A stretch of DNA of 64,000 nucleotides from Candidatus Paracaedibacteraceae bacterium (GTDB taxonomy: Bacteria > Pseudomonadota > Alphaproteobacteria > Paracaedibacterales > Paracaedibacteraceae). The notes under the pieces were generated by a model. That model worked only from the letters and a program-made list of their open reading frames with translations, was not told the origin of the DNA and ran no database searches. The stretch spans positions 1-64,000 of the forward strand of contig JAIBEV010000098.1 in NCBI GenBank assembly GCA_019459505.1, read 5' to 3'. Below are positions 57,141 to 64,000 of the stretch, piece after piece. Every line of letters starts with the position of its first letter. The first letter of the stretch is position 1. Position numbers and translations under genes: made by a program.

Positions 57141-57183
57141 TCTCTTCCCCTATTTAATTTTTTTACTTTTCTCACTTTTTCTT

Positions 57184-57265
57184 TTTCCCGACCTTTGAGC
57201 CGGGAACCCGAGCTGACAGGCGATTACTCTTGTAATATCGAGGCCCCTGGTCAAGCCAGGGGATA
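57184..57265. repeat. Palindromic intergenic repeat, copy 4
   Basis: Left arm TTCCCGACCTTTGAGCCGGGAA, middle CGAGCTGACAGGCGATTACT and TGTAATATCGAGGCC, right arm CCCCTGG / CCAGGGG. It starts 44 bp after the RNase D stop. Confidence 0.8.
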
Positions 57266-57293
57266 GGGCTTTTTTTATGATTCCTACTTTTCC

Positions 57294-57383
57294 TATTCTC
57301 CGCCTTTGAGCGGTGATCTCGAGCTGACAACGGTAGTCTTTGTGATCTCGAGATTCCGGGTCACCCCGCGCTTGCCTGGAAAG
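57294..57383. repeat. Palindromic intergenic repeat, copy 5
   Basis: CTCCGCCTTTGAGCGGTGAT at the left, CTCGAGCTGACAACGG in the middle, and the alternative right end GAGATTCCGGGTCACC...GCGCTTGCCTGGAA. Its right end matches the third element of the tandem block at 60340-60870. Confidence 0.75.
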
Positions 57384-57416
57384 GGGAAGTAGGGGAAGAA
57401 TGGCATTCCTCTCCCT

Positions 57417-57455
57417 CATTCCGGCCTTGAGCCAGAATCCATGCCTGTGTCTTGA
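57417..57455. repeat. Palindromic intergenic repeat, copy 6 (half unit)
   Basis: CATTCCGGCCTTGAGCCAGAATCCATGCCTG retains only the left hairpin. It abuts the 3' end of the XRE regulator gene. Confidence 0.65.
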
Positions 57456-57468
57456 TGACTGTAATATT

Positions 57469-57816
57469 CTATACAATTTTGATATCAGAAACGGTGCCAT
57501 AAAGGTCACCGAGTTCAATGCGTACTTTTTGTCCTTTTAAGGTGTTCCACATAAGCCGATTCCCTTGTTCATTGATACAGATCCAACCGTCTTCAAGACC
57601 GTCAAAAAAGAAGTTAGGGGTAACAATAAGCACTTTACATAACTGGTATAGACGATAAGCGGGTAGCCTATCAGTTCCGCGCTCATATTTAGAGAGCTGT
57701 TGCGGAGTAATCTCCAGCGAGGTTGCTAAATCATGCTGCGTCAAGTTTAACTCTTCACGGCGTTTCTTTAATTGTTGACCAATATGAGCTTCAATAGACG
57801 GTAATTTTGACTTCAT
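57469..57816 (-). CDS. XRE-family HTH regulator
   Basis: 115-aa cytoplasmic DNA-binding protein. The XRE/Cro HTH spans about residues 11-65: IGQQLKKRREELNLTQHDLA, then SLEITPQQLSKYERGTDRLPA. The remainder (about 70-115) is a short beta-rich extension. Such proteins in Alphaproteobacteria resemble a stand-alone Cro/C1 regulator. It lies 56 bp downstream of an unknown gene on the same strand, so they may share a transcript. Confidence 0.85.
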   Translation of the reverse strand: MKSKLPSIEAHIGQQLKKRREELNLTQHDLATSLEITPQQLSKYERGTDRLPAYRLYQLCKVLIVTPNFFFDGLEDGWICINEQGNRLMWNTLKGQKVRIELGDLYGTVSDIKIV

Positions 57817-57872
57817 CTTATAAAAAACTGCCTTTAAAATTTTCTGTATATAATAGAGAGGAATAAAGAATT

Positions 57873-58529
57873 CTAGATAGCGGTCTTGCGGGAAGAAACG
57901 CTTGGGAAAGAAATGATATTTCCGTTTTGCGCGGGGGGCGTTTGTTGTTTTTGCAGCGACAGAAAACTTAAAACCGGTGCGTTCATCCGATCGGCACTCT
58001 GGCAGTAGCGTCTGACAAATAAGTCAGTCTTTTGCTGGGCCCATAACTTCTGGTGCAGTTGGGTTTTAAGATCCGCCAGCATGGCGAAGAATACAGGCGT
58101 GATAAGCAATGTTAATAGCTGCCGTTCTCCCTGGGTGGTTGTATGGGCGGAAATGGAGTGGAACAATTCTTCCCACGCTATAAGGTGCTCTGCTTCATAA
58201 GGGCAAAGCATGAAGTTCACCTCATCCTTATGGAACCGTTGAGCACAGAAAGCAATAAGATCTAACCCTTGCAGGACGATTTCAATCAGGGCAGCATCAT
58301 AGAGCGGTTGGCAGAGATCACCGAGGTTGGATTCTTCTGTGAGAGAAAAGGTGGGGAGGCGCAAAGCGTCCGGTGACGGTTGCAGGGTTATGGATAAGGA
58401 AAAGGCCGTCTGCTGTTGCTGTAGGGTTAAAACCAATCCTGCAGGTTCGACGGAACAGGCAAGGTTATAACCGAAAGCCAATTTTTGTTGCTGCCAAGAG
58501 GCGACGTAATTTTTTAAGATGCTAAACAT
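57873..58529 (-). CDS. Hypothetical protein upstream of the XRE gene
   Basis: 218 aa from ATG 58529, which has GAGGA 5 bp before it (an ATG four codons upstream lies inside that site). No family recognised. Gln- and Leu-rich; it has a central helical part (LIEIVLQGLDLIAFCAQRF, ELFHSISAHTTTQGERQLL) and a Gln/Pro/Ser-rich C-terminus. No signal peptide or clear membrane segment. GC content is higher than in the surrounding spacers. Confidence 0.55.
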   Translation of the reverse strand: MFSILKNYVASWQQQKLAFGYNLACSVEPAGLVLTLQQQQTAFSLSITLQPSPDALRLPTFSLTEESNLGDLCQPLYDAALIEIVLQGLDLIAFCAQRFHKDEVNFMLCPYEAEHLIAWEELFHSISAHTTTQGERQLLTLLITPVFFAMLADLKTQLHQKLWAQQKTDLFVRRYCQSADRMNAPVLSFLSLQKQQTPPAQNGNIISFPSVSSRKTAI

Positions 58530-58888
58530 ATTTATCCTCATTAAGCTGTACTCAATATTTCTTTAAAAAGTGTGAGTGTCTTGCTGTAATTAATGAATTT
58601 TTTCTAAAAAGAACAATCCTAAGATGGGATTTATGATATTGGAGCTTCCTATGCTTACCCTCTCAATCCCTAGTATTTCTGCGAAAAAAATATTTTTTTA
58701 AAATTATAAGTAAAAAATAGTGCAAAATTAATGTAATAATTTTATGCACAAAAAATTTCAGCAGTTAAAATTTATTATAAAAATTGATTTTTGTAGAGTT
58801 TTCACAGAAAGGAGAATTTTAGTGCTGCTAACCTTCTTTCCTATTCATTATCTATGGGCGAGGAACTGGAGTTAAGAGGAAATTTTCC

Positions 58889-59027
58889 TCATTCCGGCCT
58901 TGAGCCGGAATCCATGCCTGGGTTGTGAGGACCACAAGAGTTAAGGAACCATAGCTGTAATAAAGTCATTTTGCTGGAAAAGTAGAGGTATGGTTTCCGG
59001 GTCGCTCTTCGCTTGCCTGGAAAAATA
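58889..59027. repeat. Palindromic intergenic repeat, copy 7 (extended)
   Basis: Left hairpin CATTCCGGCCTTGAGCCGGAATC, then an unrelated middle of about 80 bp, then TTTCCGGGTCGC...CGCTTGCCTGGAAA. The outer arms match copies 5 and 8c. Confidence 0.65.
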
Positions 59028-59228
59028 ACTTTTCTAGGATTAAGAGAAAAAACTTAATTATATCAACAACATCTTTTTCTTAGAAAAATATAGGGAAAAA
59101 CTCTTTTCCCTAATAGCTAAGTAGGGGGGATTGACTTAGAAAGACTGGAAAAGGTAAGTAGATAAACGGATAGTTAAAAAAAACCATAATATCAATCAAT
59201 AGTTGATAAAAAAATAAGGAGAAAAATT

Positions 59229-59297
59229 ATGCGTACAGTAAATTTTGAGAATACCAAAGCATCTATTCATTATTGTGTGGTAGTTATAAGCATATAA
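59229..59297 (+). CDS. Small open frame with a strong ribosome site (22 aa)
   Basis: AAGGAG lies 8 bp before ATG 59229; the frame encodes MRTVNFENTKASIHYCVVVI plus two residues and ends in TAA. It could be a short peptide, a leader, or the beginning of a gene truncated by deletion. It points towards the convergent LysR pseudogene. Support is only the ribosome site. Confidence 0.3.
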   Translation: MRTVNFENTKASIHYCVVVISI

Positions 59298-59359
59298 ATT
59301 GACAAAAGGGGGAGATTTAATTTTAAAGTGAGCAGCTTATAGATTGCTAGCAGTGAACT

Positions 59360-60250
59360 CTAGAACCTGAGGCCACTTTTCATAAGATACTCATACATTT
59401 TATTAATTTTTTTAGAGTTTTTTCTATTTTCAGGAAAAATATAATATAACATAATATCTTCCCCACAAAGTTCTGGTAGCACCACTTCTAATCCTGCATC
59501 TAATACTAGTTGATAATTTGGAATATCAACAATACCATACCCCTGGATGGCAGCATTAATCATTCCACTTAAAGAATCTATCTCGAGGTTAGATTTTCTG
59601 AGAGGCTGACCCGGTTTAAGGCCTGCGTAAAGTGACGTATTAATACTTTTATCTGCTGAATAATAATTGCTTCGATAAGTAATCAACCGATGATGATCTA
59701 AATCCTCTGGCTTTTGAGGGATACCATATTTTTTAAGATAATCTTTACTTGCAAATAGTTGTGCTCGCGCAGAAAACAATGGTTTTTGGATAAGGTTGGG
59801 TTGATAAGGGATATAAGTTGCTATGGTTATATCGGCTTCTAAGGGATTAGGATTTTCTGACTCTAGACGGATTTTTATATCAACCTCTGGATAATTTTTT
59901 ATAAAATTTTTAAGATTTGGAATTAACCATTCTGCCCCTAAAAAGGGATAAGTTATAATTTTAAGCTCCCCTCCAATATCATCTTCTTTTTCATAAAAGG
60001 CTTTTTCAAAAACTTCGTGTTCTTCTACAACTTTCTTGGCATAAATGTACAATCTCTCTCCTTGAGGCGTAAGGCGCACGCCTCTAGGAAGCCGTTCAAA
60101 TAGTTGAACTTTTAAGTGATATTCCAAATCACTAATGAGCTCACTTAAGGAAGGTTGAGTAACATTAAGTTTCCGAGCGGCCCTGGTTATATTCCCCTCT
60201 CACGCCACCATATAAAATGGTCTTAATTTAGATAAATCAATGGGTCGCAT
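59360..60250 (-). pseudogene. LysR-family regulator with a nonsense codon
   Basis: Full-length frame from ATG 60250 to 59360 encodes a 296-codon LysR protein. The N-terminal HTH begins RPIDLSKLRPFYMVA, then a TGA at 60200-60202, then EGNITRAARKLNVTQPSLSE, so the stop falls inside the HTH at codon 17. The rest is intact: SDLEYHLKVQLFERLPRGVR, LTPQGERL, and the LysR substrate domain to the end. A CGA-to-TGA change would explain the stop (Arg is usual at this place). The internal TTG at 60127 could give only an HTH-less fragment. Probably recent inactivation. Confidence 0.85.
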
Positions 60251-60339
60251 TATTAAGGTCCGCTTTACTTAATTAATACTTATCAAGTCTATATTAAACT
60301 AATTTTTTAAAAGAAAGGTTAATTTTATAGAATCTCCTT

Positions 60340-60592
60340 CATTCCGGCCTTGAGCCGGAATCTCGAGCTGACGAGGGTGGTCTTTATAATATCGAGACCC
60401 CGGGTCAGGCCCGGGGATAGATCTCTTTTTATGATTACCACTACTTCCTATTCCCCGCCTCCGAGCGGGGAACTCGAGATGCCAGGCGATTGCTCCGGTA
60501 ATATCGAGACCCCGGGTTAGGCCCGGGGATATAATTATTTTTATGCTTGTAATATCGAGATTCCGGATCTCGCTGCGCTTGCCCGGAAAGAG
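60340..60592. repeat. Tandem repeat block, unit 1 (copies 8a, 8b, 8c)
   Basis: Three elements in a row: 8a (60340-60420) with CATTCCGGCC hairpin and right arm ACCCCGGG / CCCGGGG; 8b (60447-60530) with TTCCCCGCCTCCGAGCGGGGAA and a CCCGGGTTAGGCCCGGGG arm; 8c (60553-60592) with GAGATTCCGGATCTCGCTGCGCTTGCC. The linker between arms keeps CTCGAG-TG and TAATATCGAGA. Confidence 0.85.
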
Positions 60593-60613
60593 GAGGGATG
60601 TTAAAAAATTACC

Positions 60614-60870
60614 TATTCCCGGCCAAAGAGCCGGGATCTCGAGCTGAAGAGGGTGGCCTTTATGATGTCGAGACCCCGGATCAAGTCCGGGGATGGATCT
60701 CTTTGTATGATTACTACTACTTCCTATTCCCCGCCTCCGAGCGGGGATCTCGAGATGCTAGGCGATTGCTCCGGTAATATCGAGACCCTGGCTCAAGTCC
60801 GGGGATGCATTTATTGTTTACCCTTATTATAGCGAGATTCCGGGTCGCGCTGCGCTTGCCAGGAAAAAGT
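60614..60870. repeat. Tandem repeat block, unit 2 (copies 9a, 9b, 9c)
   Basis: Repeats the order of unit 1 about 275 bp further on: 9a (60614-60697), 9b (60723-60808), 9c (60830-60870). The non-hairpin spacers (GATCTCTTT, ATGATTAC-ACTACTTCCTATTCC) are conserved too, which shows a block duplication rather than separate insertions. From 60871 to 61174 nothing else is recognised. Confidence 0.85.
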
Positions 60871-61174
60871 ACTTCTCCAGGACTACCCTTCGGTTGCTCG
60901 AAAAGGGGTTGATGATCTTATATAATTAAAATTTTACACAAATTGATCGTTTGTTAATCTTTCCTCTCCACACTAAGGATAGGCTTATTTCACCACGCAG
61001 GGATTTTCTCTATTTAATCTCAAGGGAAAGGGAGGGATAGGGGCGGAGCTAAGTTAGAAAAAAGCAATCGCTTAAATCTGACTTGGCATAAAAATTGCTG
61101 GCTATTGGATGACAGAACAGAATTTTATAGATTTGAATCCCGGTACTGTAAAAAGTCTAGGAGTGAGGCAGAGA

Positions 61175-62299
61175 ATGGTAAGACGATTACTAATATTGAT
61201 AATGGTAGGGCTGCAGATTATAGCGCCGGTTCAGGCTATACCAACTGTCCGAATTAAAGATATTGTTAGCTTCCAAGGGGTGCGCAGCAACCAATTGGTA
61301 GGCTATGGGTTAGTGGTTGGTTTAAATGGAACGGGTGACTCTATTAATTCTATTCCTTATACCCAGGAAAGTCTTGCCGGTATGTTGGAACGCCTGGGTG
61401 TTAACATTCGTAATGCAGAAGACGGAAAAATTAATCTATCAGGTAAAAATATTGCTGCAGTTATGGTGACCGCAACAATGCCTGCCTTCTCTCGCCATGG
61501 AACCCATATTGATGTTTCTGTTTCAGCCCTAGGGGATGCAAAAGATTTGCGCGGCGGCACATTGTTGGTCACCCCTCTGTTAGGGGCCGATGGTGATGTT
61601 TATGCGGTGGCTCAGGGTGCCCTGGCGACCAATGGCTTTAATGCTGATGGTAAATCCGGCTCGAAAATTATTAAAGGGGTACCAACCTCCGCTAAAATTG
61701 TTAATGGGGCTATTATTGAAAAGGAAGTTGGATTTGAACTGGCGTCCATGCAACGCATGAATCTGAGTCTAAAAAACCCAGACTTTACAACCGCTCAGCG
61801 TATCAGTACCGTTATCAATCAGAAATTTGGCACTTTAGCTAAAGCAACCGATCCGACCACAGTTAGTCTGATTATTCCTGAGAATCATCGAGGAGATATG
61901 GTGACATTTTTGACCCAGTTAGAGCAGTTAAGTGTTCAGCCTGATCAGCCTGCTAAGATTATTATTGATGATCAAGACGGTGTTATTGTTATGGGGGAAA
62001 ATGTTAGAATATCGACCATCGCGGTAACCCAAGGGAGTATCACCATTAAAATTGTGGAAAATCCCCAAGTCTCCCAACCTAACCCGTTTACTCAAGTTCA
62101 AGAGGCGACCATCGTTAATCGCAGTGATATTACGGTTAAAGAGGAACAAGGTAAACTTGCAATTCTGCCAGCAGGCGTATCGTTGCAAGAGTTAGTTAAT
62201 GGGCTGAATGCTTTAGGCGTTACGCCACGGGATTTAATTTCAATCTTGCGCAGCATAAAAGCGGCTGGCGCTATTCAAGCTGATATTGAGGTGATCTAA
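61175..62299 (+). CDS. flgI: Flagellar P-ring protein FlgI
   Basis: 374-aa periplasmic protein forming the P-ring bushing around the flagellar rod in the peptidoglycan layer. ATG 61175 (GAGG 6 bp upstream) starts a clear signal peptide, VRRLLILIMVGLQIIAPVQA; ATG 61109 lacks a ribosome site and would place it internally. The mature start IPTVRIKDIVSFQGVRSNQLVGYGLVVGL and the GTGDS loop are diagnostic, and the C-terminal INALGVTPRDLISILRSIKAAGAIQADIEVI region (about 344-374) fits FlgI. Its stop overlaps the flgJ start. Confidence 0.95.
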   Translation: MVRRLLILIMVGLQIIAPVQAIPTVRIKDIVSFQGVRSNQLVGYGLVVGLNGTGDSINSIPYTQESLAGMLERLGVNIRNAEDGKINLSGKNIAAVMVTATMPAFSRHGTHIDVSVSALGDAKDLRGGTLLVTPLLGADGDVYAVAQGALATNGFNADGKSGSKIIKGVPTSAKIVNGAIIEKEVGFELASMQRMNLSLKNPDFTTAQRISTVINQKFGTLAKATDPTTVSLIIPENHRGDMVTFLTQLEQLSVQPDQPAKIIIDDQDGVIVMGENVRISTIAVTQGSITIKIVENPQVSQPNPFTQVQEATIVNRSDITVKEEQGKLAILPAGVSLQELVNGLNALGVTPRDLISILRSIKAAGAIQADIEVI

Positions 62300-62730
62300 T
62301 GCAGGCTCAAGCAACTCAATTCTCCATGTTGATTCATTCACATACCTCCTTGAAAAAAGAACAAGTAGATCTCCCTAAGGCTAAGGTAGCTGCCCATGAT
62401 TATGCTACAAGCGGTGGGGGTCAGTTGGCCGGTCAAGCAACTCAATTCTCCACGTTGATTCATTCACATACCTCCTTGAAAAAAGGGCAAGTAGACCCCG
62501 CTAAGGCTGAGGCAGCTGCCCAAGATTATGCCACGAGTGTTGGAGGCCATTTTTTGCAACAATTATTCTCTACAAATACAAAGGGATTATTTGGGGGGGG
62601 ACAAACTGAGGTTATGTTTCGATCGATCTTCATGAAAGAAATTTCCGCTTCCATGGGGGATATTTTTGGTATTGCAAAGGCTGTTTATCCCATTCTTCTA
62701 AAGAATCAGGAGAAGACCAATGGTAAATGA
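62299..62730 (+). CDS. flgJ: FlgJ-like rod-binding protein with internal duplication
   Basis: 143 aa. The C-terminal part GGHFLQQLFST...GLFGGGQTEVMFRSIFMKEI and GDIFGIAKAVYPIL is the FlgJ rod-binding domain; the muramidase domain of gammaproteobacterial FlgJ is absent, as in Alphaproteobacteria. Residues 4-45 and 46-87 are a tandem duplication (about 80% identical), so the N-terminus is about 40 residues longer than expected. It scaffolds rod assembly in the periplasm. Overlaps flgI and flgN at its ends. Confidence 0.85.
   Translation: MQAQATQFSMLIHSHTSLKKEQVDLPKAKVAAHDYATSGGGQLAGQATQFSTLIHSHTSLKKGQVDPAKAEAAAQDYATSVGGHFLQQLFSTNTKGLFGGGQTEVMFRSIFMKEISASMGDIFGIAKAVYPILLKNQEKTNGK
62308..62559 (+). 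repeat. In-frame 126-bp tandem duplication in flgJ
   Basis: Two adjacent copies of 126 bp (62308-62433 and 62434-62559) encode QATQFS(M/T)LIHSHTSLKK and following residues. The first 65 bp are nearly identical, then divergence increases. The second copy runs into the true rod-binding domain. Confidence 0.9.
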
Positions 62731-63145
62731 TATTTATCAACGCTTAATGAGTGTTTCAGCGACTTTTATTGAAGTCATTCAACAGGAGACGGCTTTTTTA
62801 ATAGCACATAATGTGCCATTAGCCCAAACTCTTTTGCCTGAGAAACAACGATTAGCTGAAGTACATCAACAAGTGTGCCAGGAGTTTAGTGCTCAAAATA
62901 GAATGGCTCAGTGTACAGGAGAAGAACTGCAGGCGCTGAAAGAAACAATTAAGATGATGCAAATAAGCTTATTAGAGAATAAGGAAGCTCTTGATATTGC
63001 CCATCAGGTTCGCGCCCATATTATCGATAAAATTAGTCATGCAGTCAAAGAAAAGCAAGCGCCAACTTGCCACTATAATAAGGCTGCACGGTTTAACGCT
63101 AATTCTACGCCCGTTTCAATGCTGGCGTTGGATCGACAGATCTAG
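62720..63145 (+). CDS. flgN: FlgN-like flagellar chaperone
   Basis: 141-aa cytoplasmic protein of mainly long helices (VIQQETAFLIAHNVPLAQTLLPEKQRLAEVHQQ and NKEALDIAHQVRAHIIDKI). FlgN is the export chaperone of the hook-filament junction proteins FlgK and FlgL. The assignment rests on helical layout, size and its place directly before flgK; sequence conservation is low. ATG follows AGGAG at 7 bp. Confidence 0.75.
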   Translation: MVNDIYQRLMSVSATFIEVIQQETAFLIAHNVPLAQTLLPEKQRLAEVHQQVCQEFSAQNRMAQCTGEELQALKETIKMMQISLLENKEALDIAHQVRAHIIDKISHAVKEKQAPTCHYNKAARFNANSTPVSMLALDRQI

Positions 63146-63154
63146 GAGGAAGCC

Positions 63155-64000
63155 ATGAGTGCCATTTCTACCCTGATGTCAAAGATTAAACTGGATCGTC
63201 AACAAACCCAACTGACTTCAGCTAACATTGCGCGCTCAAATGTCGAAGGTTATACCCGTAAAGTTGCTTACGCAGAAAAAATCGTCATCAATAATGCAAC
63301 CACCGGTGTTAAACAAAGTCCGATCGAACGGGTTGTAGATCCTGTTTTGCAGCAAGAAGTTCGACTTCAAAACTCGACTCTCGGTAAAAGCTCTCGTTTA
63401 CAAGAATACTATATGAACATTTCTCAATTGCTGGGTAACAAAGGAGAACAATCATCGTTCGTCCATAATTTAAATAATTTTGCCGCCCAAATGACCCAAA
63501 TATCCTCTATTACTGATGGTAATAAGAAGCGCGAAGCCGTGCAGGAAGCTGTAAATTTATGCGGTCAACTGAATAATATTTCCGATCATATTAATCAGTT
63601 AAGAGGACAAACAGACCAAGAGCTTGCTCAGGCAATTGATCAGCTTAACGAGATGATGACATCAATAGAGGATTTTAGCCGTCAGATTACTTCTCTCAAT
63701 ATTAGTAAGCAAGATATAACAAATCTGGAAGATGAAAGAGATCTAGTTATTCACAATGCTGCAGAGTTGTGTGGGGTCAAAGTATATGATGGTCAGTTTA
63801 AAAATAAAACGTTGGCTTTAGAAAGTGGTGATATTCTGGCAACTTCAACCCAGACATTTGCCTTAAGTTATACCGCGGCTACTTATGTGGAGCCCGGTAT
63901 GGGTTTGTCTGCGATAACCAACGCCTTCGGCGTCGATATAACAGGTACTTTTAGCAACGGCAGAATTGCAGGCCTGTTAGAGTTAAGAAATAAAATTTTG
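63155..64000 (+). CDS. flgK: Flagellar hook-associated protein FlgK, N-terminal part
   Basis: Starts at ATG 63155 (AGGAGG 6 bp upstream) and stays open to the end of the window, giving 282 residues of a protein usually 450-600 aa. The N-terminus SAISTLMSKIKLDRQQTQLTSANIARSNVEGYTRK matches flagellar rod/hook proteins, followed by the coiled-coil domain D0/D1: LNNFAAQMTQISSITDGNKKREAV. It forms the first hook-filament junction ring. The remaining C-terminal part lies beyond the window. Confidence 0.92.
   Translation, partial: MSAISTLMSKIKLDRQQTQLTSANIARSNVEGYTRKVAYAEKIVINNATTGVKQSPIERVVDPVLQQEVRLQNSTLGKSSRLQEYYMNISQLLGNKGEQSSFVHNLNNFAAQMTQISSITDGNKKREAVQEAVNLCGQLNNISDHINQLRGQTDQELAQAIDQLNEMMTSIEDFSRQITSLNISKQDITNLEDERDLVIHNAAELCGVKVYDGQFKNKTLALESGDILATSTQTFALSYTAATYVEPGMGLSAITNAFGVDITGTFSNGRIAGLLELRNKIL

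Larger units (their letters stand above)
58530..59359. other. Long AT-rich spacer
   Basis: 830 bp holding one extended copy of the palindromic repeat (58889-59027), a 22-codon frame with a strong ribosome site (59229-59297), and the spacer before a decayed LysR gene. No other gene is seen. Confidence 0.5.

Noticed and set aside
57150-57518. Minus-strand 122-codon frame over the repeats
   Set aside because: It is made almost entirely of the palindromic repeats, ends abruptly and overlaps the XRE gene; it has no ribosome site.
60340-60870. CRISPR array
   Set aside because: Units are long paired hairpins with conserved spacers, not short direct repeats with unique spacers, and no cas genes are near.

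Overview
The window looks like a stretch of a low-to-mid GC Alphaproteobacterium chromosome. The gene content points to an intracellular, probably protist-associated member of the Holosporales (for example the Paracaedibacter/Odyssella/Caedimonas group). That placement is an inference. It rests on alphaproteobacterial gene clusters (ftsEX-ydcF-plsC, DUF1467, nuoA-K with 14-subunit type architecture), flagellar genes, and a set of secreted proteins with eukaryote-like or host-facing character: a serpin, a PTP-like phytase, a signal-bearing NMNAT-like protein with a low-complexity tail, and an acidic-repeat protein. No phage, insertion sequence, rRNA operon or CRISPR array was seen.

Layout. 1-2.9 kb: end of an MFS transporter, aroK, a PstS-like periplasmic protein and a methyltransferase. 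2.8-6.6 kb (minus): ftsE-ftsX-ydcF-like-plsC-DUF2125-like operon. 6.9-12 kb: an HTH protein with an unknown partner, DUF1467, a PTP-like phytase and an ABC exporter. 12.2-14.2 kb: secreted nucleotidyltransferase-like protein. 14.9-18.6 kb (minus): fabI-aroC-sppA. 18.8-20.7 kb: lolC/E-lolD. 21.3-24 kb: large secreted acidic-repeat protein. 24.3-28.8 kb: ampG-like permease, M17 aminopeptidase, porin and small lipoprotein. 29-32 kb: serpin-like protein and a DUF885 zinc-peptidase-like protein. 32.3-37.6 kb: tRNA-Glu, then a short dcw cluster mraZ-rsmH-ftsL-ftsI-murE behind a MraZ-box array. 37.6-41.4 kb (minus): queuosine precursor transporter, tgt, umuD, umuC. 41.5-43 kb: unknown secreted protein and a broken gene. 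43-45.3 kb (minus): polar amino-acid ABC importer. 45.5-46.5 kb: obgE. 46.6-56.2 kb (minus): a headless gene remnant and nuoA-K. 56.5-60.3 kb: RNase D, an XRE regulator, an unknown protein and a LysR pseudogene. 60.3-60.9 kb: a dense tandem block of palindromic repeats. 61.2-64 kb: flgI-flgJ-flgN-flgK (flgK runs off the end).

How the parts fit. The core genes cover envelope growth and division (ftsEX, dcw, lolCD, plsC, fabI), shikimate steps (aroK, aroC), respiration (complex I minus nuoL/M/N), queuosine modification by salvage (tgt plus a YhhQ-type transporter), and SOS mutagenesis (umuDC). The accessory genes are mostly exported proteins, each flanked by long AT-rich spacers. A family of roughly 80-bp double-hairpin repeats occupies several spacers. 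At least three genes are decayed (a LysR regulator with one nonsense codon, a fragment interrupted by TGA, and a headless ORF beside nuoK). This suggests a genome in early or intermediate reduction. The most notable items are the serpin, the secreted NMNAT-like protein, and the in-frame 126-bp duplication inside flgJ.
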